The position numbers and the translations under genes were made by a program. A DNA stretch of 64,000 nt from Rallus limicola (taxonomy: Eukaryota; Chordata; Aves; Gruiformes; Rallidae), in contig JAKCOZ010000005.1 in NCBI GenBank assembly GCA_022605955.1, positions 31,038,950 to 31,102,949 on the forward strand. The letters are read 5' to 3'. The notes beneath the pieces were generated by a model. That model searched no databases and was not told where the DNA came from. It saw nothing but the letters and a program-made list of their open reading frames with translations. Below, piece by piece: positions 1-13,013 of the stretch. The first letter of the stretch is position 1. Each line of letters opens with the position of its first letter.

Positions 1-743
1 TAATCTCTCTCATGAAATCTAGAAATTTATAAATTGTTTACCTTTTCCAGGTGTTGTTTAATTAAATAATGTTTAACAGTTTTTTTGTTTAAATATTGTA
101 TCATTAGATAACTTTTCTTTGGGTGTAAAATTATGGTATTACCTTGAATAGCACATTTAAAAGATCCGTGCTATGACTGATGGATCAGAAAAGCTGCTGT
201 TTTTTCACAAACTAAAATAAAGCTTTCACTGAAGTTTATTTTTGTTAGAAAATAGGACCGGTGTGTTTTTTCCTGAAGTCAGATGATCTTTTGGCAAATA
301 TCAGGCCTTTGCACAGTAGCGTGTGTTTTCGTTCAGAACAAGTTCTCTCCTTGAGAAGTCTAGACATGCAACTGGAGGAAAGTATGGAAATCTCAAATCA
401 GGAAATAACGTGGTGGTTTTTAATACCTTTAAGTCTTGTTTTTAAAACAACATGTGTGGAAGTAATTTTTTGTGAAGATGCTGTAGATAATGTTATTTCC
501 AGGAAGGTTTGATCTGCACTGTCGTTGGAGAGTTTACCTTCTCACATGCCCCAAATGAAGGGGAAATAATGAGAGAGATATTTTAATAAGTATTGGGCAG
601 GAGAGAGACAAAACACATAATGAGAAAGAGCTGATAAAATTATTATTGTATCTTTGTCTGCCTTGTGGAATCCTAATTTCATGTTTATAGCATGACTGCA
701 GTGAAAATATCTTCTACTCCTAGATCAGTTTGGAAAGCACTTC

Positions 744-821
744 GGGGTTGGGTTTTTTGGTTGGTTGTATGGTTTTCTTGTTTGGTTGGTTTTTTGTGGG
801 GTTTTTTGTTTTGTTTTTGTT
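744..821. repeat. G/T-rich low-complexity stretch
   Basis: About 78 bases consist almost only of G and T in irregular units of the GGTT/GTTTT kind. Comparable stretches occur at 30252-30321 (same strand) and, as C/A-rich sequence, at 4878-4965. It looks like a degenerate simple repeat with no coding content. Confidence 0.75.
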
Positions 822-1228
822 AAATTCTTTAGACAAATTCTCACTTTCCAACTTTGAGATTAAGCATTGTTTCAGGTAACATTTAATCTAAGAAACATTT
901 CATTTGAGTGTATAAGGTCATACTTGATACCTTATTATTACAAGTATTCTTCTAATTGCAGGGCAATTACTAAAGAAATACAGTACTTACTTTGGTTTTG
1001 CAGACACATTTCTTAGTTTCATAGTATTTCCAGGTATTCTACACAGATAATATTCATTCCCATTTTAATTGTCATAGAAGTTCTGTGGAATCCACCAGAC
1101 TGCTTTCCACTCTAAGAAATGGTATTTGTCTTCTATTGGCTGAAATGCAGTCTGAGTGTTGCTGCGTTTATTCTAAGATGGTAGATGTGCACTGAACATC
1201 TTGGGGGCAGAATTCAATTTGGTTTTGC

Positions 1229-1248
1229 TTTTTTTTTTTTTTTTTTTT
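1229..1248. repeat. Poly(T) run, 20 bases
   Basis: An uninterrupted run of 20 T lies in the intron. A second run of 18 T is at 1935-1952. Both are followed by ATTGAGT, but similarity ends there, so I do not treat them as copies of one element. Confidence 0.9.
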
Positions 1249-3302
1249 ATTGAGTTAATGTATGTATAGTTAAGTGGCCTTTCATTTGGCAAAAAGTTTT
1301 TCACTGAGTTTTCCATGTTCTTTAGATTCACTTTGGCCCTTTTCAGCTGCTGCTCGTTAGACCTGGATACATTTCTTGCCTAAATAAATGCCATGTTATC
1401 ACTACTTTAAGAGAAAATGGCCAGTGAACTAGGTTGAGTACTGGGGAGTTCAAAGCAGTGAATGAAAATGAAAAGGAAGGAAAAAACTGTTTCCAGTATG
1501 GAATTTGGCACTTAATGGTTGAACTATTGGTATTTTATTCAAAATGAATAAATGCTACACAGAGAGTTGACAGTTGAATGCTTTCAGATAGTATCTGCAT
1601 CAGTAATACAAGTTTATCCCAAAGTTTATCTAAAGCTTTTTTTCCTAAACTTTTTATTAAATTTTCAGTTAATGTAAAACTTGAGAAATTAATTGCTGGA
1701 GAGCAATTTATTTCTACTATTTTGAGTAACTATAATAAATGCGTCTTCCTTCCAAGTGCCAAACCTTTTAGAGAAATCCAAATGTGAAATATAAGACTTT
1801 TTGTTAGACCCCTGTTACTTTGTTCAATCATGGTTACACTGATTTCTTGAAATGCAAGCTGTCTTATGAAGAAGCATTCCACAAGATAAAACCTTTCTGG
1901 TTTAAGTAGGTTATGAAAGGCTTTGATTAACAACTTTTTTTTTTTTTTTTTTATTGAGTGTTGGAAAAATTCCACAGGTGCTTTAGGGTGATGGTTGGAA
2001 GAATGTTGTTTAGGCTGTAGCTTCTACTTTCCACTGTAGAGGTCAGCTTCAGGTCATTAATTTTCAGTGGACAAGTCAATCATGAGTATATACCAGGCTA
2101 ACTTGAAGTTCTAGGTGGTCTGTAAGGACTGGTTAAGTAAATCTAGTGGTATAAAATTCTTGAAGTTAACCCATTGTTTGGGGGCTGGGAGGGGTTGGAT
2201 ATTTTTCATTTCGTGGATTTGGGGTTTTTTTACAGAAAGATTGAGTTTCAGGACTATACCAGATCTAAAGAAGAAATAAATTTAACTGTCCTAATAGTTA
2301 ATTGAGGTGTAGTCTTACAGAGTTCTATAAACCTTTTTACTAAATTTACATCTGGCTGCTGTGTGTTTTGTTTTTCTTTTGTACTGTTAGATGTTGACTG
2401 AAGAGCTTTTATTTGAAAATCTAACCGCTTTTAACTAACTTGTTACTGTATGTAAACTTAAACTAGATTTTAATGGCAATGTTCATTTGATTTACACATT
2501 CATTTGCCACTGTACAGCCAATTAATTGACCGCTTTCTGTGGCCATCTCTGCATATCTTCATCATCATTCAGAGATAAAACATTGTATCTGATACAATAC
2601 AATTCTTGAAGTTGTCCAAAGGTGATTTTTTTTCAGTTGATCTGATTAAAGTCCCTATCAGGAAGAAAAACAATTAAGACAAACAGGGAAACTTCATGTG
2701 AAATTTGACTGGGTGCAGACCTCTTTTTGGCTAAAATCCTGTGCTTGTAACAAAGCAATCATGCTTAATAGGGATGCGTGCAACTCTTAACTCTGCTGTG
2801 CATTCTGCATCATCATGTTTCTAGGGTAGTTGTGATACAGAGATTATTTAGTATCTTTAATGAGACACAGAGCAGACTCAGATTATTTTTGGTGATGTGA
2901 CGTTTTACAATCATGCTCTAAAAAATTTCTATAGAGGTGTAGTTCAAATGTTATTCACGTAGATTGTTTTATGAGTGGTGCCTAAAGTTAGTATGTGAAG
3001 ACATGTCATAGCACTTTAAACTTAAGGTAGTGTGTTTATTTTTGTTCCTACAGTATTCCAATTGCTGGTGCATTGGATCATCTTGTTCCTAACATGATGC
3101 AAAACCGACCAAATCTATTACAAATTATTTGAGTGCTTTTTAGTTAATGCATGCTTTAGGAAAAGTATACTTACTCAGTTTGCCATAGAGCAATGTTAAT
3201 GTCTGCTGGATGTATGATCTGTTTGTTTTTACTGAGTGGCTGCAATACGAGTTAGTTAAAATATTACTTGAATATTACTTAAATAATTCTGTTTTGTTGT
3301 AG

Positions 3303-3450
3303 CCAAAAAAGAAAACTAAGACATTCAATCCTCCAATCCGTAGAAACTGGGAAAGTAATTACTTTGGGATGCCTCTACAGGATCTGGTTACACCTGAGAA
3401 ACCGATACCTCTGTTTGTTGAAAAATGTGTGCAATTCATTGAAGATACAG
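3303..3450 (+). CDS. ARHGAP5: ARHGAP5 coding exon a: linker and start of the RhoGAP domain
   Basis: This 148-nt exon has an acceptor ending in TTGTAG and a donor starting GTAAGT. It is read in phase 0 from CCA and leaves one base of a glycine codon for the next exon. It begins with a basic stretch (PKKKTK), then the motif [18 protein letters not shown], which is the typical entry into a RhoGAP fold (the FGxPL element), and ends with the first helix, [13 protein letters not shown]. The basic segment corresponds to the polybasic region just before the GAP domain in p190 proteins; in p190-A that region is reported to bind acidic phospholipids and influence substrate choice, and whether this holds for p190-B here is inference. 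No single long open frame marks this exon; it was found from splice sites and protein similarity. Confidence 0.95.
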
Positions 3451-4877
3451 GTAAGTTAGGAGAGCTACTGGAGGAAAGACTTTCCTACTTTGTGTAATGA
3501 GCAGAGCCTCTCATTTTCTGTTTTAAAGTACTCCTAGAAATAAACAATTAGGGAAAAAGCTCATTTTAAAAATAGAATATATTCTCTAGATTTTATGCAT
3601 AATATGTGGTGGTATTTTACTTTATTTAAGCAAATGCTTCATTTCTTTTTTGTAAACATTTGAAATTTAACATTTGTTTTCTGTAATGTAAAAAACTGGC
3701 ATAACTTTCTAATGCCAAATGATTTTTAACCCAATTGCATTCCAGTTTAACATGTCTCACTTACCATTGTGTTTTACTTAATGTATTAAGCTCTGAAATT
3801 CACTTCTTCCTATTGCAGAAAAACGGGTACTTGGTATGACTTAATTAGTCCGCTTTCTTGCTTAATTTTGGTGATAAAACTAGTTTTTTCATTTTAACTT
3901 GCTACAGAGGTGGAAACATTTCTTTTCAAAATACTGTGTAATTGTATATGAAAAATATGAAGCAATCTGTTTAACTTGAAGATTTCCAGTCTAAGTTAAA
4001 ATATTAAGGTTTATGTGTTTACAAAAGGGGAAAATTTCACTGTATGGTTTGCATCTCTCTCCCTGGGCTCCTGGTTGGTTGTTTGCCCCCTATTTTGTTG
4101 TTTTCAGGCTATTTACTGTGTGATCATAAAGTGAATAGGATGGTCCAACAGAAGACTACATTTGTGAGTGAGGAGTTGGAGGAGTTGTTTTGAGGTTTAG
4201 GGGTGACTTGTGATTGGGTTTTGTTAGTTTTTTTTTGTTGTTGGCTTTTTTTTTTCTTTTTTGCTTATAAAGATGGTGTTCCTGTGTTGGGTTAGTGTCT
4301 GTGCTTTGCTCTGCAGTTATGTAAATGTTACATTGTTATACTTGAAACAACTGAGTAGACTGGAGCTGAAACATGAGCAGGACCATCTTTTGATGGTTAT
4401 TTGCAGTTTGATATTGTTTAACCTAAAGTGAAACAGCACCTTTTTTCAACATTTTCTTAGTTATGTAATGCAATTTTGGCTGTAAGATGTCAGTATCAGT
4501 TACAGCAAGGGTAAAACTGAAGGGGTTTCTTTTTTAAACTAAAATTGTTCTACTGCCATGTGTAATAGTGTCTTCAGAACAACTACCACAGGTGGTGAGC
4601 CTAACAGCTGTTTTTGAAGACTTACATACTGAATTGTTGTAATAAAAAAAAAAATCAGGTGAAACCTCAGGCACTGATCTTTGGGAGTCAGAGATGCAAG
4701 TATAAATACGTCTTTAACCTTTACCTTCTATTGATTCCTTGCCCAAAGGTAAAAGCTGTATTTTCCATCTTGCTTTTGCTCTCCTGATAAAAAGGGGAAG
4801 GGGGAAGAAGGGTGAGGAGTAATAGAGTGGTATAGACAACTGAATATTTATATTTTGTATGCTGTTGTATGTAGTGA

Positions 4878-4965
4878 ACACCCCCCACATACACACACAA
4901 AAAAGGCCACAAAACAAGCAAACCACAAACCACTGAAAAACCCCACTGAAACAAACAAACCACCA
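4878..4965. repeat. C/A-rich low-complexity stretch
   Basis: This is almost pure A and C with short CA repeats and AACCAC-like units, the mirror of the G/T-rich stretches at 744 and 30252. Short frames reading through it on the minus strand are artefacts of its composition. Confidence 0.7.
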
Positions 4966-7900
4966 TAACTTTATGTATGAGTCACCATCTGAATTGGTGT
5001 TCTTTAAGAAATAGCTACCATGCATAGCTATATAAAACATTCACCAGTAATGAAGGTCAGATGACTTTTTGAAGAGTTTGTAGAATCTAGAAGTAATGCA
5101 TGTATAATTTTGCAAGAATGCTTTCAAACAACAACATTACAAATCCAGACCTAAAGAAAATCATACTTGCTTAAAAAGTAAGGTTTTCTGGTGTCTGTTG
5201 ATTTTGTGCTGGACTTCAGAAGAAAGTGTAGTATTTCTCCCAAAGGATTTTCACCATCTTATGAGGTGAGAGATCACTGTAATAGTGTGGGAACACAATT
5301 CTTTGTTGTCGTCATCAAAAAACCCAAGCACTCAGAAGGTTTGACATTTGTTTCTCTTCTAATGGCTTGTCTTTGAAGGATAAGATATTTGGTGAAGCTG
5401 CTGCTATGTTCAGAATGGGAGGGACCTCTCAGAAGTGGGGATTCAGGAGGTACTGCTTTTCCTTTAGCTGGTTCAGTGTATGTTAGTTCATCCTGGGATG
5501 CTGCTGTGCAGCTACTGAAATCTGGAGAATTTTCATTCTTGCCACATGTGTGAGCTGGACAAATGTTTTGCCATCTGAATGCTTTGTGGTTGTGAAGACA
5601 ATAGTTTTCCTACTATTTCTGTTAAGCATTTGTTAAAGACAGAACAAATCTACTTTTGATCTGTACTACAATTTTCTTTCTCCCACTCTGGATTTTGTGT
5701 AAGTAGCTTTGCTTGTTCTTTGCAACTCCCATGTTAGGCTATGGGAGTTTTGGTGTGTAAATTGAGTTAACTGTAGGTATTTGAACTTCAAGCAATGTTC
5801 TGATATAATATATATGTTGCCTTTGAGAGAGGAGGATGTTTGATTGCACTGCCTTCAGATCATGTGCTGCGATAGACTAGCATCACTGACTTTGGGACTG
5901 TGTAAGAGAAAGTTCCACAAATAGAGTTTTGGAGATGATCAGTCTGCAGAAGGCAAGTCAGGATCTGTTGCCTTCAGGCTGGAGTAGAGAGTTTGATAAA
6001 GCTATTGTATCAGCTGTCAGCCCCGAGGAGTCATCTAACACTTCGGCTGTCTCCTAGCAAGTCAGCCTACTATCAGTAGTAACTGAACTGAATGCCAGTG
6101 TTTACTGGCATTGTCTTTTTAATGAAGAAATGCAGTCTTTTCCAGTTCTTCTTGAACGAGACTAATCAGTATATTTCTTTTACAAAACACATGTTTATTT
6201 AGCTTTTCCTTTTAAGGTACTTGCATGGACTTCAGATCCTTCCCTTTGTATTTTGCAGTATAATTTGCATCCTGGCTCAGTTGCAGGGTTTTTGTGGAGA
6301 TACGGTTAATCTCAAATTGAAGGGCTGATGTTAATTTTTAATGTTCGCTGTTTCTGCCTCATGAAATTATTAAAGACAATGCTTTCTCTTTTAAACTGTG
6401 TGTGATGCTAGAAAGTACACACTGTGAATAACTGTTTTCTCTGCTTTGTTTTGGATGCTTAGATAAGTATTATCTTGAAGAAGATTCTTGCTCCACCATA
6501 AACCGTAAAGAATTGAGTGCAGGCAGAATATACCATCAGATTTTTTTTTTACCATATTGTACTGGAATATCCTTGTAAAAAAAAAAAACTTATCCATCAG
6601 TAGAAGAGGGACCATTTGGAGGAATTAAAATAAATCCAGGAGCTAAAAGTTCTAGCCTATTATAAATGAACAGATTTTTCTTTTGAATGAGCTCTATGGA
6701 AACCTATCAGGATAGGGGGAGATCGTAGAGATAGGGGATCTAAAGTCAGAGCCTACAGATCCAGGTGTTCTCTGCGGTTTTGTTTTAACTTCATGTTGGA
6801 AAATATCAAATTAATTCTCAACTGGTTTACTTTTACGGAGTCAACTAATTTCTGTTTTGGGAAGGTAATCTTGGGCTTGAATCCCTTTGGAATATTTTTC
6901 ATAGTCGAAGTAGAAAAACTTTGAGGGAGGAAAGTATAGTACTTGAGCATATATAAACCTAATAGGTACTTCTGGTCCTTGAGCAGATCTAGATCTAAAT
7001 CTAGTAAGTAGTAACTATAACTGTATCAGACCCTCCCTTTCAGTAGCAGTGTGTATTGTTGCTGATATTAATACAAAGCAATAACAGCACATAATACTTT
7101 ATCTTGTTAGGACCTAATGATTAAAAAAGAAATAATTGCACAATAATATATAAGATTAGCTTAAATGTAATAACACTGTCACTTCTGGACAAGGAATGAG
7201 GAAATTTGGCTAAATCATAAACTCTGCTTGTGTATTTGCACACTGTCCCTAATTGTGGCAAAGCCTTTTCTCTCTCCAAGCCTTTACTTTTTTTAATTCA
7301 CTGTAATTAGTAGCAGAATGAGTTATCTTTTAGTTGGTTGTGAGAGATCTTTCTTGTTGGTTCATTGAACATGATAAAAAAAAAAGTTTTTTTCTCTCAG
7401 GTAAGTAACTTGGTAATGGTGAACTATCAAGTTTTCCACAAACACCTTGGTGTCTCTTTGTAATGTTGTTAAAATTACAATTTCAAAGATAATTTGAGTA
7501 AAAGAATATTGCCTTCTGTGAATTTCCATCTTAATTAAGTTATACCTAAGTCTTTTACACTGAATCTGCCAAAAGGCTAGATTTTGACATTGAAAGTACA
7601 GATAATACCAAGTTTGTCTCCAGAGAGTGAAGATTGTGTAGAAATAGGCAAAGACGCTGCTCAGCGGCCCACTTGAGGTAAAAAGGCAGGTAAATCATTG
7701 AATATATCCACTGTGGTGGCAAAATCTGGGAATTGAAGATGGGTAATCTCACCTTTTATTTAAAGGGCTTTGGAGTGCTAGAGTCTTTTAGGAGTTTATT
7801 CTGCTGGAGAGAACAGAACAGGAGAACAGTGTCTGTCCCTCTGCCTGGTGTATGAGACCCAGAATTCTGAGGGTAGTTTCAAATGTGTAATGCCTGTAAG

Positions 7901-8304
7901 ATCCTCTCCTGCTGTGTGATTCTGCCACTTAACATTTTGGGTGCTTCTTGGACGTCTGTGAATCAGTGGAGTTCATTGTAGTGGAAGGCTATGTTGGCAA
8001 AAATGGACAAGGTCCAGCAGTTTAGTATTGCAGCTGGTAAGTTAAGGGTCAAATGTATGTCAAAACTGGTGCAAGGCTGGGGGGAGAACTATGCATCTAG
8101 AAGCAAGGCGAGGGCAGAAACGGTTGTTGGAGCAGGGAGTTAGACCATCTTTTCAGTCATAGTGATCAGTCAAGTTGACTCAACTGCCCATGAGGCTATA
8201 TTCTTAGCAAAAAAAAAAGCGTGGGCTGAAATTCTGTTATTCTTGATTATAGGTAGATACAGTAAGAATAGAGTTAAATAGCTCTACAGTACATTTTGTA
8301 CCCT

Positions 8305-9112
8305 TACCAAGTTTGTGAGTGATCCTGGAGTGGGTGGTGTGGTTAATTTATTCAAGGTCAGGGCTTTTGTTCAGGGGAATGTAGTCAAGCTGGAGGAATG
8401 GGACAACAGGACCTGATGGAATTCAGCAAGGACAAATGCCAACTCCTGCAATTAGATTTTGCAAGGACTAAACCCCTGTGGTGGTATATGCTGGGGACTT
8501 ACTTGACTGGCTGGAGATAGCAGTCCTGCTGAAAAGGATCTGGGGGTCATGGCGGAGAATAGGCCAAGCATGAATCAGTAGTGCATCCTGCTAAAGATGT
8601 CATCTGAACTTGAATGTCCCAACAGAAGGGTAGGCACTACAGCAAGAGAAGTGATTATTAGAACACATCAGAAATACTGCGGGGAGGGGGGGGGGGATTG
8701 ACAAACTTGATTGAGTCCGCAGAAGTGGCTTAGAGGCTGGAGCTCCTGACTTGTGAGTTTGTTCAGCTTGGAGAGGGAAGGTCCGAGGAGATAGCCAAAA
8801 GTGGCTTCCCATATTTATGAGACAGTTACTGAGAAAGCAAAGCCAGGCTAAAGTACTGAAGTACATGGCAGGAGGATTAGACACAATGGTCATTAAACTA
8901 TGAAATACCTACTAGAAAGAAAGGAAAAACTTCCTATGAGGATTATTTAAGTGCTGGTTCAGGTTATCCAAAGAGATTGTGGATTCTCTGTCCTTGGAGA
9001 TATTCAAGATCAGACTTACTTAAGTAACCCAGTCTGAATTCAGTGTTTACCCCTGTTTGAGAAGGAGACAGGGCTAGATGACCTCCTGAGGATCCCTTCT
9101 GTAATCACTTTG
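8305..9112 (+). mobile_element. CR1 LINE fragment, sense, 5'-truncated and degraded
   Basis: This shows CR1 landmarks in order: a piece like the reverse-transcriptase 3' region (AAGTTTGTGAGTGATCC, the degraded form of the 'KFADDT' segment), CAAGGACAAATGCCAACTCCT, AAGGATCTGGGGGTCATGG, the 'GGAAAAACTTCC' segment, the 'GAGATATTCAAGATCAGACT' segment, and the conserved 3' end GGGCTAGATGACCTCC. The element is 5'-truncated, as is usual for CR1, and too mutated to encode anything. The middle part carries a G-run (8686-8696) with no counterpart in CR1 that I know, so there may be secondary rearrangement. The boundaries are approximate. Confidence 0.85.
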
Positions 9113-10140
9113 AAATTGGCATAGGATAGGTTTCAGTATTTAAAAAATTGTACACCAGTTTGTTTTTTACAACTTTGAAATTAGTCAACAGGGAGGAAAC
9201 CCTGCCCAAACTTAAGAGGAGGGGAAAACAGGCATCAATTGTATCCCCTAATGGGAGACTGACTACCAGATGGATGCAGGAGGAGCACATGCGTTAATTT
9301 ATTAGTGTGTCAAAATCACTGAAAACTGTAAACAAATATGTTTTGAAATATTCATAAACACATGTTGTGGACTTGAGCTGTATTGCTAATTAAGGTATCT
9401 CACTTCAAAGGAAACATCATGGGAATTATGTAAAGACTTCCTAAACAATGTAGATAAGACCAAGATGACAATAACTTTTGCAGATTATTTATGGTACTTA
9501 CGCTGCTCTTCTTACTCCCCTAGCTGTCTCTAGGCCCAAAGTGACCAAACAGCTAATACACCTGGCAAATCAGAATACTTTCAGATGTCAGCCTGTTTTT
9601 AAAGTAGTAAAGAATACCACTACCTTTCCTAGGCACGTTGGTCATTTCAATATTCTATAAAATATTTTAGTATGAGAAGCAGTATGACAGGTATTTTTTG
9701 TTCTGGTTTTCAGTGTGTGAATTTAATGTCGTGGATATTTCAATACCTGTGTTTATACACACAGATAAGAACACAATAAATGTACAATTCTAAATGTGTT
9801 TTATGTAAGTAAATTTAGTGCTAGACTTTTCTTACTTGAAAAGAGTTTGGGTTCTTTGTTCTATAGTCATACATATTCTAGGTGTACATAGAGATTAACA
9901 TTATGGATCAGTAAGGTGGCAGTTCCTTTAGTCTTGTGTAGTCTGTCTGGCTAGCCTAGGGATTGGGAAGAGGTACACCAGGTCAATATGTGGGATAAAA
10001 TTATAGAATCATACCGATTACAAAATTTGCAAAGGTATGGGAATGCTAGTCTCAGGTATTGTTGTGGAGAATCATTCATGAGAAGTTAAGATTGGTCACT
10101 ATAGGGTGCCTAAGAATGGAAGTATCCTACAAACTAAGTG

Positions 10141-10158
10141 TATATATATATATATATA
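10141..10158. repeat. (TA)9 microsatellite
   Basis: Nine perfect TA units lie in an intron. It is probably length-polymorphic. Confidence 0.9.
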
Positions 10159-11235
10159 GGTGCAGATCCACCTTGCTCATTTTCTTTCAAATGCTTTGAA
10201 CCCTGTGTGAACTTCCAGTTAGATGTGATAGAACCCTGATTACAACTGGCAGCACCAAAGAAGGCACAAGAAGAGAATTTATAAGAAGGTACTTTGAGAA
10301 AGGAATAGTCTAGACAAAGGAGATGAGCTCTGTCTTGAAGTATATAGGGACCATTGTGACATGGAAAAAGGATGCTCTAATTCTTTAAACCTAACAGTGT
10401 AGTAAACCTTGCATGATAGAAAAGCACATAAATCAGATGATTCTGATATATAATGCTACAGCAGCCATTGTCACCAGTAAGGATATTTTTAAAATTACAG
10501 CTGGACCAGAATGGAAGCAGGATAAGAACATACATAAGAATCAATAGGCTTGCAGATGAAGAAAGTGAATTTTTAAAAAGCCATCAAGAAAAAAAAGATA
10601 TGTTGTGTCTTCTCTCCCTCTCTCTCTCAGTATGGGTATATTTAATAGATACACAAGAAGTTTAGAAGCTAAAACTGAGTCTTATACTTGATGAAGATCT
10701 TGATGTAGCCAGTATTGCAGACCTGGTTGGATAATTAAAAGAACAGAGAAAATGGAAGCATTGCTTAAGAGTTATGTTTTCAGACTTCTGTTTCTGTACA
10801 CACAAACTTGGCTCCTTGTGTGCCTTAGCGAAACAGTATAATGACAGTTGACCAAACATTTCATGAAGTGTTGTTTTCTAGAATGAGCAAGCAAGAAAAA
10901 CTTTTTTGGTTGAGGAATTAAAAAAAGGTGGCTTAATACAGAATTAGCTATTTTGGGAAGGGCTAAATTCAGGAGGCATCTCCTTGTGTTAACCTGAAAA
11001 TTGTCAGAAGTACTGTAAATTATGTTTCTGTGTTTCTCAAAGCAGTGCTGGTCTGAGAAATATGGGATGTGGGGGTCAGGGGAAGTCCAGATGCTGTAAT
11101 AGAGCACCTCTCTCTCTGGAGCAGCCTAGTAGCTCAGTTGAAGTATCCAAGGTTTAAACACTCCTACTAAACAGTAACTGGATCAGACTTCTCAAAAAAT
11201 GCTATTGCAGCACATTAAATTCCTTTTGTGGCAGT

Positions 11236-11256
11236 GGGAGGGGGAGGGGGTGGGGG
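11236..11256 (+). other. Potential G-quadruplex tract in intron, sense strand
   Basis: Four G-runs (3, 5, 5 and 5 G) are separated by single bases A, A and T. Single-base loops are the most stable quadruplex arrangement. The G-rich strand is the ARHGAP5 sense strand, so the structure could form in the pre-mRNA as well as in DNA. Function is unknown. Confidence 0.7.
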
Positions 11257-12935
11257 AAGAGAAAGGGAATGGTAGCTGGATTAAACACAGAATACCCTGG
11301 GGCTTGTAGGTTCTCAAACTGAGAATTCTTCCATTCAACAAAGGGAGTCATGATCCATCCTGGCTTGTTCTTATCTGCCAGTGGTATTTTCTGTTACTTT
11401 ATTTACAACTGCAAGAGGAATGCAGTGTTTCTGTCTGTGATAGTGTGTACCACATTCAGGGCATTCTTTTGAAGACAGGTTTGAAACACCTTCCACTGAT
11501 GGAAACTATTGAATCATTGAAACCACTTTTTTTCCCTGTGACACCAAATTATACCTTCTGGTGCTTTTCAAGGACACCAGTGAATTGGGGCTCAGGTTGG
11601 TTTGATTTTTTTTTTTTTTTTAATGGACTGTTGAGATAGATACAAGAGAAAACTCTTGGATTTGGAAAGCTAAATGATAGGTGTAAGAGTTTATTGAGGA
11701 AAAGCTTACTAAAATAGCTTTGATGCAGACAGTGAATTGATGAGGCATTAAGAAGGAAAAAATGAATTAGAAGAGTTGCTATCAAACTAATTTGAATATA
11801 TATCCCAGCAGTATAAAGCAGTTAAGTGCTTTCTGTACTTTGAGCACTGTAACAGGGTTCCTAGCGTATCTTACTAACTTAAAAGGCACACGTGGTGACT
11901 GTGGTGTGGCTGAGGAGTTGTGTCTTGATCTCAATCTAAAATGCATTCAATTGACTGGGCTGTGATGGTAAAAACCAAAGAGCTTTCATAAAGCTTTAAA
12001 ACTTCAGAATTTTTTAATAGATCCATGTACTGTTACGGAGATCTAACATATAGATAACTTTGCACCCATAAAGGTAACTTGGAGAATTACGGAACTATAA
12101 ATCGTTTATATTACTTAATGGGTTCTAAATTAACAAACAAAAAGGTCTTAAGTAGTGGTGCAATTAGCAGGATGGACACTTGCATTCAGTGAGTAGCTGT
12201 GGGCAAAAAAGATAGCAGTTTGATAGGAAGTGTAATCACAGGAATGGTGTGAGCAAGTATGTGTGTGTGCATTCTAGAGGTGTATTATTTTTAGTGGTGT
12301 TTACTGAGAGTGGCTGCTGTCATTATGACTACTCCATTATGTGTAGTAGAGCAAAGCAGTAATGAGAAGCCTGGAGAACCTCTGCTTAGTGACATCCTCC
12401 TTCTCCCTCTCCCTTCTTCCCCTGCCCTTACAGAAAGATTTGCAGTAACCTTAGAAAAGAAATGAGGTGAAATGGATGTAAAATTTATCAAGTATAAAGA
12501 TGAAGTCCTTGTCTCGTAGTGTATTACACCATGAAGTTGAATCAGGAATCAGTTACAAATATTTTCTTTTCCTGCAGAATATTTTTATTAGCATGTTATT
12601 GCTTGCAGTATTAAGTTGTTAAACCCAAACAGCAAAGACAGTTTTTAAAAAGGTAAGTTCTATGGGTAGCAAACCCTAGAATTAAGGTAGTGATGATATT
12701 ATTAAAAGGCTGCAAATAACAGCAGTCTTGATATCAGGAAGAGAATAATTTTGTGTAAATCATTCCACAAATGTTATTGTCATCCTTGAATGTGGTGATC
12801 TCTAAACGTCTGGTATTCTGTGTTTTGGTAGTCCTTTACTACTGTAACTGTTAACATAGACTCATAGAACATGTTGGTTTAGGATTTGTTCTATGTTATA
12901 TAAACCAGTTTTTGAATATTTTTTTCTCTTCTAAG

Positions 12936-13013
12936 GTTTATGTACTGAAGGCCTGTACCGTGTTAGTGGGAATAAAACAGATCAAGACAATATTCAAAAA
13001 CAGTTTGATCAAG
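12936..13013 (+). CDS. ARHGAP5: ARHGAP5 coding exon b: RhoGAP arginine-finger exon
   Basis: This 78-nt exon has a pyrimidine-rich acceptor ending in CTAAG and a donor starting GTAAGG. Its first two bases complete the glycine codon, and it leaves one G of an aspartate codon for the next exon. It encodes LCTEGLYRVSGNKTDQDNIQ and a few further residues. The arginine of GLYRVSG (CGT at 12959-12961) is the catalytic arginine finger of RhoGAP domains, inserted into the active site of the GTPase to stabilise the transition state. Since the finger is intact, the domain should be active. Skipping this exon would remove 26 codons in frame and delete the catalytic arginine. Confidence 0.97.

Larger units (their letters stand above)
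1..3302 (+). other. ARHGAP5: ARHGAP5 intron (partial) upstream of the first exon in the window
   Basis: This is the 3' part of an intron and ends at the acceptor AG at 3301-3302. It is AT-rich. It contains a T-run of 20 at 1229-1248, a T-run of 18 at 1935-1952 and a G/T-rich low-complexity stretch at 744-821. Short open frames occur but none resembles a known protein, and no interspersed repeat is recognisable to me. Confidence 0.85.
3451..12935 (+). other. ARHGAP5: ARHGAP5 intron, 9,485 bp, with a CR1 insertion
   Basis: The intron runs from donor GTAAGT at 3451 to the acceptor TTCTAAG ending at 12935. It contains C/A-rich low-complexity sequence (4878-4965), a 5'-truncated CR1 in sense orientation (8305-9112), an 18-base TA repeat (10141-10158) and a G-rich quadruplex-type motif (11236-11256). 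A short stretch at 12850-12885 faintly resembles a CR1 3' end but is too degraded to call. The remaining sequence looks single-copy and non-coding. Confidence 0.88.

Noticed and set aside
1229..1960. Two poly(T) runs both followed by ATTGAGT as ends of a repeated element
   Set aside because: Similarity stops after seven bases past the T-runs; no shared flanks or target duplications.
10003..10030. ATTATAGAATCATACC, resembling the CR1 terminal repeat
   Set aside because: Too short, and no adjacent CR1 body.
12850..12885. Sequence like a CR1 3' end (ACTCATAGAACATGTTGGTTTAGG)
   Set aside because: The match is limited to about 30 bases and no other CR1 landmarks flank it, so chance or a very old remnant cannot be told apart.
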